64,000 nt of DNA. It comes from Zea mays. Its lineage: Eukaryota > Streptophyta > Magnoliopsida > Poales > Poaceae. Where the stretch lies: assembly GCF_902167145.1 (NCBI RefSeq), contig NC_050105.1, positions 119,925,898 to 119,989,897 on the forward strand, read 5' to 3'. Every line of letters begins with the position of its first letter. Position 1 is the first letter of the stretch. This document shows positions 54,315-64,000 of this stretch, piece after piece. Position numbers and translations under genes: made by a program. A model generated the notes under the pieces. The model saw only the letters and a program-made list of their open reading frames with translations. It was not told where the DNA came from and did not search any database.

Positions 54315-56774
54315 TTGCAGGTTTATGCATCCGGGGGTTCAAGCTGGATTATTGATAGCGGATGCACAAACCATATGACGGGGGAGAAGAAGATGTTCAC
54401 CTCCTACGTCAAGAATAAAGATTCCCAAGATTCAATTATATTCGGTGATGGGAATCAAGGCAAGGTAAAAGGGTTAGGTAAAATTGCAATTTCTAATGAG
54501 CACTCTATCTCTAATGTGTTTTTAGTAGTGTCTCTTGGATATAATTTGCTATCTGTTAGTCAATTATGCAACATGGGGTATAACTGTCTATTTACAAATG
54601 TAGATGTGTCTGTCTTTAGAAGAAGTGATGGTTCACTAGCATTTAAGGGTGTATTAGACGGCAAACTTTATTTAGTTGATTTTGCAAAAGAGGAGGCCGG
54701 TCTAGATGCATGCTTAATAGCTAAGACTAGCATGGGCTGGCTGTGGCATCGCCGCTTAGCACATGTGGGGATGAAGAACCTTCACAAGCTTCTAAAGGGA
54801 GAACACGTGATAGGTTTGACTAACGTACAATTCGAAAAAGATAGACCTTGTGCAGCTTGTCAAGCAGGTAAACAAGTGGGAGGAGCACATCACAGCAAGA
54901 ATGTGATGACCACATCAAGACCCCTGGAGCTGCTACACATGGACCTCTTCGGACCCGTCGCCTATCTGAGCATAGGAGGAAGTAAGTATGGTCTAGTTAT
55001 TGTTGATGACTTTTCCCGCTTCACTTGGGTGTTCTTTTTGCAGGATAAGTCTGAAACCCAAGGGACCCTCAAGCGCTTCCTCAGGAGAGCTCAAAATGAG
55101 TTTGAGCTCAAGGTGAAGAAGATAAGGAGCGACAACGGGTCGGAGTTCAAGAACCTTCAAGTGGAGGAGTTCCTTGAGGAGGAAGGGATCAAGCATGAGT
55201 TCTCCGCTCCCTACACACCACAGCAAAATGGTGTGGTAGAGAGGAAGAACAGGACGCTAATCGACATGGCGAGGACTATGCTTGGAGAATTCAAGACCCC
55301 CGAGCGTTTTTGGTCGGAAGCCGTGAACACGGCTTGCCACGCCATCAACAGGGTCTACCTTCATCGCCTCCTCAAGAAGACTTCGTATGAGCTCCTAACC
55401 GGTAACAAACCCAATGTATCTTACTTTCGTGTATTTGGGAGCAAATGCTACATTCTAGTGAAGAAGGGTAGAAATTCTAAGTTTGCTCCCAAAGCTGTAG
55501 AAGGGTTTTTGTTAGGTTATGACTCGAATACAAAGGCGTATAGAGTCTTCAACAAATCATCGGGTTTGGTTGAAGTCTCTAGCAACGTTGTATTTGATGA
55601 GACTAATGGCTCTCCAAGAGAGCAAGTTGTTGATTGTGATGATGTAGATGAAGATGTTCCGACGGCCGCTATACGAACCATGGCGATTGGAGAAGTGAGG
55701 CCACAGGAACAAGATGAACGAGATCAACCTTCTTCCTCAACAACGGTGCATCCCCCAACTCAGGACGATGAACAGGTTCATCAAAAGGAGACGTGTGATC
55801 AAGGGGGAGCACAAGATGATCACGTGATGGAGGAAGAAGCGCAACCGGCACCTCCAACCCAAGTTCGAGCGATGATTCAAAGGAATCATCCCGTCGATCA
55901 AATTCTGGGTGATATTAGCAAGGGAGTAACTACTCGATCACGATTAGTTAATTTTTGTGAGCATTACTCCTTTGTCTCTTCTATTGAGCCTTTCAGGGTA
56001 GAGGAGGCCTTGCTAGATCTGGACTGGGTGTTGGCCATGCAGGAGGAGCTCAACAACTTCAAGCGCAATGAAGTTTGGACACTGGTGCCTCGTCCCAAGC
56101 AAAATGTTGTGGGAACCAAGTGGGTGTTCCGCAACAAACAGGACGAGCACGGGGTGGTGACGAGGAACAAGGCTCGACTTGTGGCAAAAGGTTATGCCCA
56201 AGTCGCAGGTTTAGACTTTGAGGAGACATTTGCTCCTGTGGCTAGGCTAGAGTCTATTCGTATCTTGCTAGCATATGCCGCTCACCACTCTTTCAGGTTG
56301 TACCAAATGGATGTGAAGAGCGCTTTCCTCAACGGGCCAATCAAGGAGGAGGTGTACGTGGAGCAACCCCCTGGCTTCGAGGATGAACGGTACCCCGACC
56401 ACGTGTGTAAGCTCTCTAAGGCGCTCTATGGACTTAAGCAAGCCCCAAGAGCATGGTATGAATGCCTTAGAGACTTTTTACTTGCTAATGCTTTCAAGGT
56501 TGGGAAAGCCGATCCAACTCTGTTCACTAAGACATGCGATGGTGATTTGTTTGTGTGCCAAATTTATGTCGATGACATAATATTTGGTTCTACTAACCAA
56601 AAGTCTTGTGAAGAGTTTAGCAGGGTGATGACGCAGAAATTCGAGATGTCGATGATGGGCGAGTTGAACTACTTCCTTGGGTTCCAAGTGAAGCAACTCA
56701 AGGACGGCACCTTCATCTCCCAAACGAAGTACACACAAGACTTGCTGAAGCGGTTTGGGATGAAGGACGCCAAG
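54315..56774 (+). CDS. pol: R9 Pol: protease, integrase, RT (truncated by R10)
   Basis: Opens at the TTGCAGGT junction in the +1 frame. Protease [13 protein letters not shown]; integrase zinc finger and core [32 protein letters not shown]; an acidic linker; RT with [11 protein letters not shown] and YVDD at 56565-56576. The authentic sequence ends at KRFGMKDAK (56774); the following residues to 56870 are read-through into the R10 LTR. It retains Arg (CGA) near 55672 where R7 has a stop. RNase H is missing from the window. Confidence 0.93.
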
Positions 56775-57249
56775 TGTTGGAACTCGCTCTCAGCAGCAAG
56801 AAGGCCAACAAGGGTGAACGGTGGTGACAACAGGGTTACGTGCACGGGGGCAATAGCTCTGTTGATCTAGCCTCTCACGGGCACTGTGCGGGGGTATTTA
56901 TAGGTATCTGAGTGCCCAGCGTCTTGTGTTAAGGACGCATGTGCCCTCAGACACCTATTTTATCCCCAGAATATTCCCATAAAGCAGGGTTACAGACCGT
57001 AATTACAAGTATTCCTTTACAAGTTAGGCCCGTAATACAGAGGCGGCCACGCGGGGCCCGTTACAATGGGCCAGATCGCACGTGGGCCTTGGGACTGAAC
57101 GAGGACGCGCCGTGGTAGGACGTCGTCGCAGGCCTTCGTCAAAGTGCCGAGTCCTGCGAAGGGTGTCCCTGCCCGCTTTGTCTCTGCCGGACCAGCGGCT
57201 GCAGCGAAGGCCTCGAGCGAAGGGTGGCGTCTTTGCCTTCGCCCCAACA
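56775..57249 (-). repeat. R10 3' LTR (475 bp)
   Basis: Minus strand: begins TGTTGGGGCGAAGGC and ends GAGTTCCAACA, giving TGTTGG/CCAACA ends. It is preceded on that strand by purine-rich GGAGGGCAAA. A TATAAATA (minus strand, 56895-56902) is the probable LTR promoter. Confidence 0.82.
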
Positions 57250-57259
57250 TTTGCCCTCC
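57250..57259 (-). other. R10 polypurine tract
   Basis: On the minus strand GGAGGGCAAA directly abuts the LTR start, the plus-strand primer position. Confidence 0.7.
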
Positions 57260-57382
57260 GAGGGACCAGTTCGACAAAGTCACCTGGTGCCGAAGACGTC
57301 GTTAGATGGCGGAGACGCTGCCCTCGCTCGAAGTGGTTCCGCGGGGGTTTTTGATGTGACCGTTGATGGACGGCGTACTGTT

Positions 57383-57458
57383 GGATTGCGGGTTTCCCGA
57401 AGCGTCGCGGCCTGTCGGATTGCGGGTTTCCCGAAGAGCCGCGCCCCGCCTATAAAAG
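57383..57458 (+). promoter_or_regulatory. Promoter of the R10 antisense gene
   Basis: TATAAAAG at 57451-57458 lies 159 bases before the ATG at 57617. Just upstream is a 20-bp direct repeat GGATTGCGGGTTTCCCGAAG at 57383-57402 and 57417-57436. The TATA spacing fits a leader of about 130 bases. Activity is inferred from sequence only. Confidence 0.7.
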
Positions 57459-57616
57459 GGGGCGGGGGCGGCGCTTTTTGAACTCTGCCTTCCGCGCTCC
57501 GTAAAACCCTAGCCGCCCGCCGTCTTGCTGCTCCTTTTCCTCCGCTTCTCCCTTAGCTCGCCGGCGTTCTGGCTCGAGTGAAGCAGACCGCCCGCCGCCG
57601 ACGACGGTACGTAGCA

Positions 57617-60600
57617 ATGCCATCCTCTTCTTCCTCCGCCGACGCCGCGTCGCCGGCCGCCGCCTCGTCTGAGGAGACGTTGAGTAACGTGGAGGTGGAG
57701 GAGTTGCGCGCCGGCGACTCTGTTGAATTTGGTGTGTCACGGATGACGTCAGCCCGTATTGAAGATATGCAGCGGTTGGGCTACTTTGGCGGCGGGGTCG
57801 CCCGTGCTCCGGGGACGGAGGAAGTCCCCGAGCCGGAGGGCGAGTTGGTTGTTTTCGAGGCGTTCTTCGTCGCCGGACTCCGCTTGCCTGCGCACCGTTT
57901 TGTCAGTGAAGTCCTGCGTAGATTCAGCGTTCAAATACATCAGCTGACACCGAACGCCATAGTGGCGCTGGCGAAGTATGTCTGGGCGACGACTTCGTAC
58001 GGCGGACAGCCGTCAGTTGAAGTTTTTGCGAAGAATTATTGTTTGCATTGGCAGAAAAGGATGGTTGAGGACGGAGTTGCCCAGTTCGGGTCATGCACAT
58101 TCACGCCGAAGACCGGCAAGACCACAATGCCAGTGGTGGAGTTGGTCCCGTGCGCCCGCAACAAGTGGGGCAATTGGAATGAATTTTGGTTTTATGTTGC
58201 TGAGGCTACTGTCGAAGGCCATGAAGGGCTCCCCGTGTCCTTAATGTGCTCTCACTATTACTCTGCGTATCCACCTTATGAAGTGGCAGAAGAGGATGCA
58301 GACGAAGGGGCCCTTCGGTGCGCCGCGGGTCAGAGCAGCGGTCGGGATTTAGTTGAAGAGTTCGTGGCGTACGGGGTCTGGCCCTTGGCGCACGGCTGGG
58401 CGCTGGGCGAAGTATGCCCTCGCCAGATGCCCTTTCACGGAGGAAGGGTGGTGCGAAGTCCTGCCTTCGCACTGAATTTGCGAAACCGTGACCCGGCCGC
58501 CTTTGTGCGTGATGCGGAGGGCTTGGCGGTGCGGCTCGTGGGACGTTACGTGCCGAGGACGGAAGGCCAGCGCAGCTTTGACATCCGCGGGTCAAATGAA
58601 CGTTTGAACAGGGTCTTCGAATTGAATCAACTGCCGTACGACGGTTACCCTGGTCAAGACGAAGCGGACCGCCGTGGGAAGAAGCCGGCGGTGGAGACTG
58701 GAGGCGACCCTGCGCTGGTGGCCGCCGCCTCCTCGAAAAAGAGAAAATTAGGTACTGCGATGGGAAGACTTGGGGTGTCTGATAGTTTCGCTAGAGATTT
58801 AATGAGGACGTGTGCGGCCCCGGGGGAGAGGATGTCTTCGCCCGAGTTCCGGGAGTCTTCGGCTCGGATGCTGAGGGTTACCGGGGGTTGTTGGCCTAAA
58901 AACATTCCTATCCCCTGCGCGGCTGAGGAGGACTGTTTTACATCTCGTATGGTTCATCGGTGGAAAGTTTTTCCTTATGGGCGAAATATCGGTCATGTTG
59001 TGTGGGCAGTGATGGACAAGGATCGCCAAGGCGCGGCGCGAAAACGCCAGGCGACTGTGAGGGTTCACGAAGCCCAGCCGAAAAGGCATCGGGGAACGGC
59101 GAAGGCTGAGGCCTCTGGCGGAGGCAAGCCGCCGCTGCCGACGAAGGTGGGCGCCTCCGCGCCTGGCAAGGCGCCGGAGACGACGGTGGGCGCCGGAGGC
59201 CCCAAGCTGTCGAAGGTGGTGCCGTCTGTCGGCGGGGTGGCGGAGGCTGCGAAGGCGGCCCGATCGCTACCGCCGCCTGGCAAACGCGTTGCCGACTTCG
59301 GCACCAAGATTGATGTGGATGATTATCTTGGGGGTAAGTCTATATGAATATATATACCCCTTTTTTTAATTTGTTGACGCGTTGCAGGGTCGGACGAGGG
59401 CCCGCTTGCTCTAGTTGTGCCTGGCGCGACGATCGCGACGGCTGCGCCAGCGCCGAAGGCGGGGGGAGAGACTCTTGGCGCCGGAGGCGAGGTGTCTGCC
59501 CTCGCGCTGGTCAGAGACGAGGCGGGCGTGGCGACCCGTCGGCTGAAGGGAGCGACGGAGGCGCTGAGTCGAGCGACGGAGGCGCTGAGTCAGGTCCGCC
59601 GAGCTATACATTTTTTTTTTACACAACGACCTTACGTGTGTTCTGCAGGTGGCTGACTTCACCAGCCGCACTGCGTCGGGGGCCCTTACGGCAGCGTTGT
59701 CTGCCGAGGTCGAGAGACTTCGGACGCAACATGCGGACGCTGTCCGTGAGAAGTCAGCCTCCGACAGCAAGTGCCGCAAACTGGCGGAGAAGGTGGCCGC
59801 CCTTGAGAAGGAGAAGGCTGACCTCCGGCGCCAGCTGGCGGGGGAGAGGAGGGAGGCCAACGAAGCCATCGCCAAAGAGCAGGCTGCGCAGGCGGAGGCC
59901 AGGCTGGCGCGGGCGGAAGGCAATATCGCCAAGGAGCTCGCCGGAGAGCTGCAGCGGCGGCTTACTGCCCAGGAGAGCCGCGCGGAGGGGGCCGAGGCCG
60001 CGATGCGAGCGGAGGCCGAACGGACGCGCACGCAGCTCATGACTTCATATCGCGAGCTGGGTGTGCGGACGGGTGACTTCGAGGTGCCGGAGCGAGAGGC
60101 CGGGCTTCGCTGTCTGGAATGGGTGCAGGAGGAACTGCAGGAGCTCCCCACTGTCTTGGCGGGGTTGATGGCGTTCACCTCCCTGGTCACCTGCGAGGCA
60201 GCGATGAACGCGCTCTCTCGCGAAGGCTGCCGGCACTTTGAGGCCCTCGACCAGGCGGATGAGGACTTTGGGCGAGATATCTTTGAGGTCGAAGACCCCG
60301 TGGTGAAGGAGTCCGCCGGGGCCCTTTATGACCGGATGTGGGGTACATACGGTCTTGAGGTGGTCCGGGCGCGGGCCGAGGCTGCGAGGGCTCAGGTAAC
60401 GTTGACGTTTGCTCGGCGTTTGCTGGATGCGGTCTGTGCGTGTGTTTGCTGAATTTTTGTGCGTTTTGTCTTAGGCGGAGCGCGGCGAGCGGGTGGACGA
60501 CTTCGGGGCGCTGAACAGCGCGCTGCCAGACCCGGAGACGACCCCTGCGGAGGCCGCGACTGGAGTCGCCCCGGGACCGACCCCGGGGACCGCGGGAGAT

Positions 60601-61322
60601 GCCCCAGGCGCCCCTGGGCCTGCCGCGGCCGGCGAAGACCTTCCCCCAAAGGTGGCCGAAGGCGCGCCCGATGCCCCTGCAGCTGCTGCGCCGAACGCTG
60701 AAGATCCAGCGGAGGTGGGGGCGGAGGCAGCGGCGGAGGCCTCGGCGGAGGCTCCCGCAGCGGCAGGGCCTTCGCAGGTGGCATAGGTGGTGTTTAGGGT
60801 TTGAGGAATTTTTGGGTGTTGTACTGAATTTTGGTTGCTGCGCAGGTTCAAGATTTTGGGCCTGCGCACGCAACCGCTACTACTGAGTTTTTGGCGGCTT
60901 CGACCGCGGAAGATGAAAATGAAAATGAATATGGTGGGTCTGTTTCTGAGTTTTTTGATGTTACTGACCCTGGGAGCTCGGTTGAGTGGACTGAGGAGTC
61001 GTCGGAGGAGGACTTGGATTATTTTGCGGCCATGGACGTGGCTGCGGCAGAGGCTGCACCACATGCTGCGGACGCGCCAGGCGTGCCCGGTCCTAGCACC
61101 GGGCACCGACGACGAAGGGCGGTTGCAAAGCGTAGGATTAGTGCGGAGGAAGGGGCTCGGCTTCGCGTTAGTAGGGCTGGCCGGCAGGAGCTGCTGTCTT
61201 TGTCGGCCGCCTCGGGTGTAGGGGAAGGGGAGCTGCGAAGCCTTTTTGCGGGTGAGGAGCTTAGGATAATGTTATTTAATTATAGAGAGATGGGGATTAT
61301 TCCTAAGGTTGAGCCGATGTAG
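57617..61322 (+). CDS. R10 antisense gene: five-exon, 1149-aa transposon-associated protein
   Basis: Exons 57617-59333, 59388-59593, 59649-60395, 60475-60777 and 60846-61322 join in frame (3450 bases, phases 1,0,0,0) with no stop until TAG 61320-61322. Each intron (54, 55, 79 and 68 bp) starts GT, ends AG and is T-rich near its 3' end. Start: first ATG (AGCAATGCC) after a TATA box. The N-terminal half has FEAFFVAGLRLPAHRF...LTPNAIVALAKYVW, resembling the putative gypsy-type transposon domain (Pfam PF04195, from memory). Exon 3 is a long Glu/Ala/Arg coiled coil, exon 4 is Ala/Pro-rich, and exon 5 has an acidic stretch then a basic, Arg-rich part. It runs opposite to R10 pol. Function unknown. 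Splicing is predicted, not shown. Confidence 0.78.
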
Positions 61323-62193
61323 GGCGTGGTGCCCTCGCTTGTGTATGTGTAAAGGCTTGTAAAATGGAGTTGTGTGCCCTCGCGTGCCTGTGCCTGCGAG
61401 GGCGCTGTGTACTTTGTCTGGTGTGATTGATTGATTGGTCTTGCTGTCGTTTCTGCTTTTTGTTATACTGTGCTGGCTGCGCCCTTAGGCGGTTCCTGCG
61501 ATAGACTTCGGATTTTTGCGCGTTTGTGCTTGGTCCGGCTGCACCTTTTAGGCAACTTCTGCGCGGATAGTCTTCGCGATGGACTTCGGATTTTTGCGCA
61601 CTTGTTGTGCTAAGTCCGGCTGCACCCTTAGGCGACTTCTGCGCGGATAGTCTTCGCGATAGACTTCGTTTTTTGCGCACTTGTGCTGAGTCCGGCTGCA
61701 CCCTTAGGCGACTTCTGCGCGGATAGTCTTCGCGATAGACTTCGTTTTTTGCGCACTTGTTGTGCTGAGTCCGGCTGCACCCTTAGGCGACTTCTGCGCG
61801 GATAGTCTTCGCGATAGACTTCGTTTTTTGCGCACTTGTTGTGCTAAGTCCGGCTGCACCCTTAGGCGACTTCTGCGCGGATAGTCTTCGCGATAGACTT
61901 CGTTTTTTGCGCACTTGTTGTGCTAAGTCCGGCTGCACCCTTAGGCGACTTCTGCGCGGATTGGTCGCACGCGAGGGTGGCTAGCGCTTAGCCTCGCGGT
62001 GACTTCGAATTGGTCGAATGCCGAAGACCGTTGTTGCGGTCTTTTTTCGACACATGCTTTTGCGGGGGATTTTTCTCACATATATTACATGGCTCCGCCT
62101 CGTTAAAAACCTCACCCCCCGGGAGGAAAAGAGTGCGGGCCGGTACAAGATTGTTTGCGGCGAATTACAAGGGCGAAATCGGCCCTAAATGGG
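61323..62193 (+). other. R10 spacer between antisense gene and pol
   Basis: A non-coding region where the convergent antisense gene and pol meet tail to tail. It holds the 79-bp tandem array and otherwise no recognisable feature. Confidence 0.7.
61480..61971 (+). repeat. ~79-bp tandem array in R10
   Basis: Six units aligned on GCGCGGATAGTCTTCGCGAT-like sequence start at about 61561, 61641, 61717, 61796, 61875 and 61954, with a degenerate unit before them and a partial one at the end. Spacing is 80, 76, 79, 79 and 79. Later units are nearly identical, pointing to recent expansion. Confidence 0.9.
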
Positions 62194-64000
62194 TCAAACA
62201 AAAAATTTGCGAAGGTTGTCGATGTTCCAGGAGTGCTCTAGGTCCTCGCCGTTTGGCGTTGTGAGCCTGTAAGCACTGGGGGAAGCTTTTGACTTGACTA
62301 TGAAGGGGCCCTCCCACTTGGGCTCCAATTTGCCCTTGGACTCCGTCCGAGCTGTTCGGATGAGTACGAGGTCCCCCTTGCTGAACTCCCTCGGGATGAC
62401 TGCACGGTCGCGCCATGCTTTGGTCTGGGCCTGATATTTGTTCAGGGCCTGTAAGGCGAAGACCCGGTCTCCGTCAATGAGATCTTTTGAAGTTGGCTCA
62501 TCCACGTCGGGGACGGCTGACGGAACTGTACGCGGGGACCCATGCTTTATTTCTTGCGGGGTCATTGCCTCCTATCCGTATAGAAGGCGGAAAGGAGTGA
62601 ACCCGGTCGCTCTGCACTCGGTTGTGTTTAGCGCCCAGACTGCCTCTGGTAATAAATCGGTCCACCTGCCTTTTCTTTCATCGAGGAGCATCTTTTTGAC
62701 AGCTGTGAATATTTTCCCATTGGCGCGCTCCACGACCCCGTTGGACTGCGGATGATAGACTGAAGCGAAGGCAAGCTTGGTGCCGATGGAAAAACAAAAA
62801 TCCTTGAAATCTTGGCTGTCGAACTGTTTGCCGTTGTCGACTGTTAGCTCGGACGGTACTCCGAAGCGGCAAACGATGTTCTGCCAGAAGAATTTTTGGG
62901 CAGTCTTTGATGTGATTGTGGAAACAGCCCTCGCTTCAATCCATTTAGTGAAGTATTCGACAGCCACGAAGGCGAACTTAAGGTTCCCCTGAGCGGTGGG
63001 CAGGGGCCCGACGATGTCCAGGCCCCAGCGCTGGAGAGGCCATGTATGGGCAATCAGCTTTGTATATTGCGAGGGGTTGCCTGACCGAGGGGAGAACTTC
63101 TGGCAGGCTTCGCAGGACCTCGTGACCCGATTTGCGGCGCAGATCATTGCGGGCCAGTAAAACCCTTGACGGATCACCTTGGCAGCCAGGGCCCTTGGCC
63201 CTGCGTGCGAGCCGCACGTGCCACTGTGGACTTCGCGCAGGATCTGCATGCCTTCGGTTTCGGTGACGCATTTGAGCATTGGCAGACTGACCCCTTTCTT
63301 GTACAGTTGGCCCTCGATCAGAGCGAAGTCCCTGCTTCGATGTCTGAGGCGCTTTGCCTCACTGACGTCAGCTGGATGATAGTACCCCTGCAGGAACAGG
63401 GTTATTGGTGCCCTCCAGTCTTCTGTCATGATTAGGTTGACTATACGGTGGCCTTCGCTATCATTAGTTATCTGGAGCCCTTCGGGGCTCCGGACAGCTG
63501 GGGTGCCGATGGTGTGGAAAAACACGTCGGAGGGCAGGGGCTCGCCCCTGGCGGCGGCCTTGGCTAAGGCATCGGCCTCTTCGTTCTTGGCCCTATCCAC
63601 ATGCTGCAGGGTGAATCCCTTGAATTGTCTCTCGAGACTCCGGATAGCCGCGAGGTATTGCATGAGGGCGGGGTCTTTTGCTGCATAGTCTTTCTCGACC
63701 TGACCGGCAACTATCTTGGAGTCTGTTTTGATGATACATGTGGTGACTCCGAGGGCCCTTAGCTTGCGGAGGCCGAGGATGACTGCTTCATACTCTGCTA
63801 TGTTGTTTGTACATTTGTCGGATTCCAGAGCGAAGCTGAGGCGTGCTGCATATCTGTGTTTGACTCCGGCTGGCGAGGTGACGACTGCAGCGACGCCTGC
63901 CCCCGCATGACACCATGCACCGTCGCAATGGATAGTCCAGACCTTTTCTGTGGATGGGTCCGGCTGTGTTACTGGCCCAGTCCAGTCGACGACGAAGTCT
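62194..64000 (-). pseudogene. pol: R10 Pol C-terminal part: RNase H and integrase
   Basis: Minus strand, open from the window edge to TAG 62572-62574, then in the same frame to the natural end at 62194. RNase H: IHCDGAWCHAGAG near 63870-63910, then NIAEYEAVILGLRKL and TDSKIVAGQ. Integrase: zinc finger HSGTCGSHAG...CEACQKFS, core GLDIVGPL, TVDNGKQF and HPQSNGVVERANG. A C-terminal domain KGDLVLIRTARTESKGKLEP...WNIDNLRKFFV follows the stop. The stop falls just after ATGFTPFRLLYG. RT and Gag are right of the window. The Gypsy order RNase H then integrase is clear. Confidence 0.9.

Larger units (their letters stand above)
50664..56774 (+). mobile_element. R9: Opie/Ji-like Copia, intact coding up to R10
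   Basis: 5' LTR, tRNA-Met site, open gag and open pol through RT, then cut by R10 at 56775. RNase H and the 3' LTR should lie right of the window. Left flank ACTGT (50659-50663) is the expected duplication. No stop or frameshift is seen in the part present, making R9 the best-preserved Copia coding region here. Confidence 0.92.
56775..64000 (-). mobile_element. R10: Gypsy element with antisense gene (right end outside)
   Basis: The 3' LTR is at 56775-57249 and the integrase/RNase H part of pol is on the minus strand up to the window edge. Between them lies a five-exon gene on the opposite strand and a 79-bp tandem array. Left flank CCAAG (56770-56774) is the target sequence in R9 pol. A large Gypsy element with an antisense gene and tandem arrays in its 3' region recalls maize Grande, but I cannot confirm the family. 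Confidence 0.85.

Noticed and set aside
56775..56870. Last 32 residues of the R9 Pol reading frame
   Set aside because: They are translated from the R10 LTR after the insertion point and are not part of Pol.
59411..60190. Minus-strand Ser/Ala-rich frame opposite exons 2-3 of the R10 antisense gene
   Set aside because: Mirror image of Ala/Glu/Arg coiled-coil codons; it fits neither R10 pol nor any domain.

Overview
The window looks like intergenic DNA from a large grass genome, most probably maize (Zea mays) or a close relative. It consists almost entirely of nested LTR retrotransposons. The LTRs, tRNA primer sites and Gag/Pol proteins match what I know of the maize Huck (Gypsy) and Opie/Ji-type (Copia, Sirevirus) families. 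I call the elements R1-R10 and a DNA transposon T1. Family names come from recognition and were not checked by search. I see no intact ordinary host gene, no structural RNA gene and no CRISPR array.

Left block (1-19994), three layers. R1 is a complete 13.7 kb Huck-like Gypsy element (89-13802, + strand, TSD CTATT). It sits inside the gag of R2, a minus-strand Opie/Ji-like Copia element (1-88 and 13803-17205). R2 sits inside R3, an older decayed minus-strand Copia element (17206-19994). The rest of R2 and R3 lies left of the window.

Middle (19995-21442). This is a short strip of unrecognised host DNA holding T1, a non-autonomous hAT-like transposon with Ac/Ds-like ends. After it come the first 73 bases of a Gypsy LTR (R4).

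Right block (21443-64000), inside R4. R5 is a Copia Sirevirus-type element (21443-25108 and 46687-50297). It is split by R6 (25109-46681), a 12.6 kb Sirevirus-like element that carries a third ORF after pol. R6 is itself split by R7 (31001-40002), a complete Opie/Ji-like element. Downstream of R5 pol lies R8, an LTR fragment (50298-50663). R8 is interrupted by R9 (50664-56774), an Opie/Ji-like element with open gag and pol. R9 is interrupted by R10 (56775 to the window end), a minus-strand Gypsy element. The deepest chain is R4, R5, R8, R9, R10.

The coding logic is that of retroelements: Gag particles, then protease, integrase and RT/RNase H (Copia order) or protease, RT, RNase H and integrase (Gypsy order). 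Two elements carry more. R10 has a complete five-exon gene running antisense to its pol, with its own TATA box and four small GT-AG introns. R6 has an accessory ORF preceded by a segment that resembles its own LTR promoter region. Many inactivating changes look like decay of methylated cytosine (CAG to TAG, CGA to TGA).

LTR pairs compared by eye give about 0.25% divergence for R1, 0.5% for R7 and 2.3% for R6. This agrees with the nesting order.
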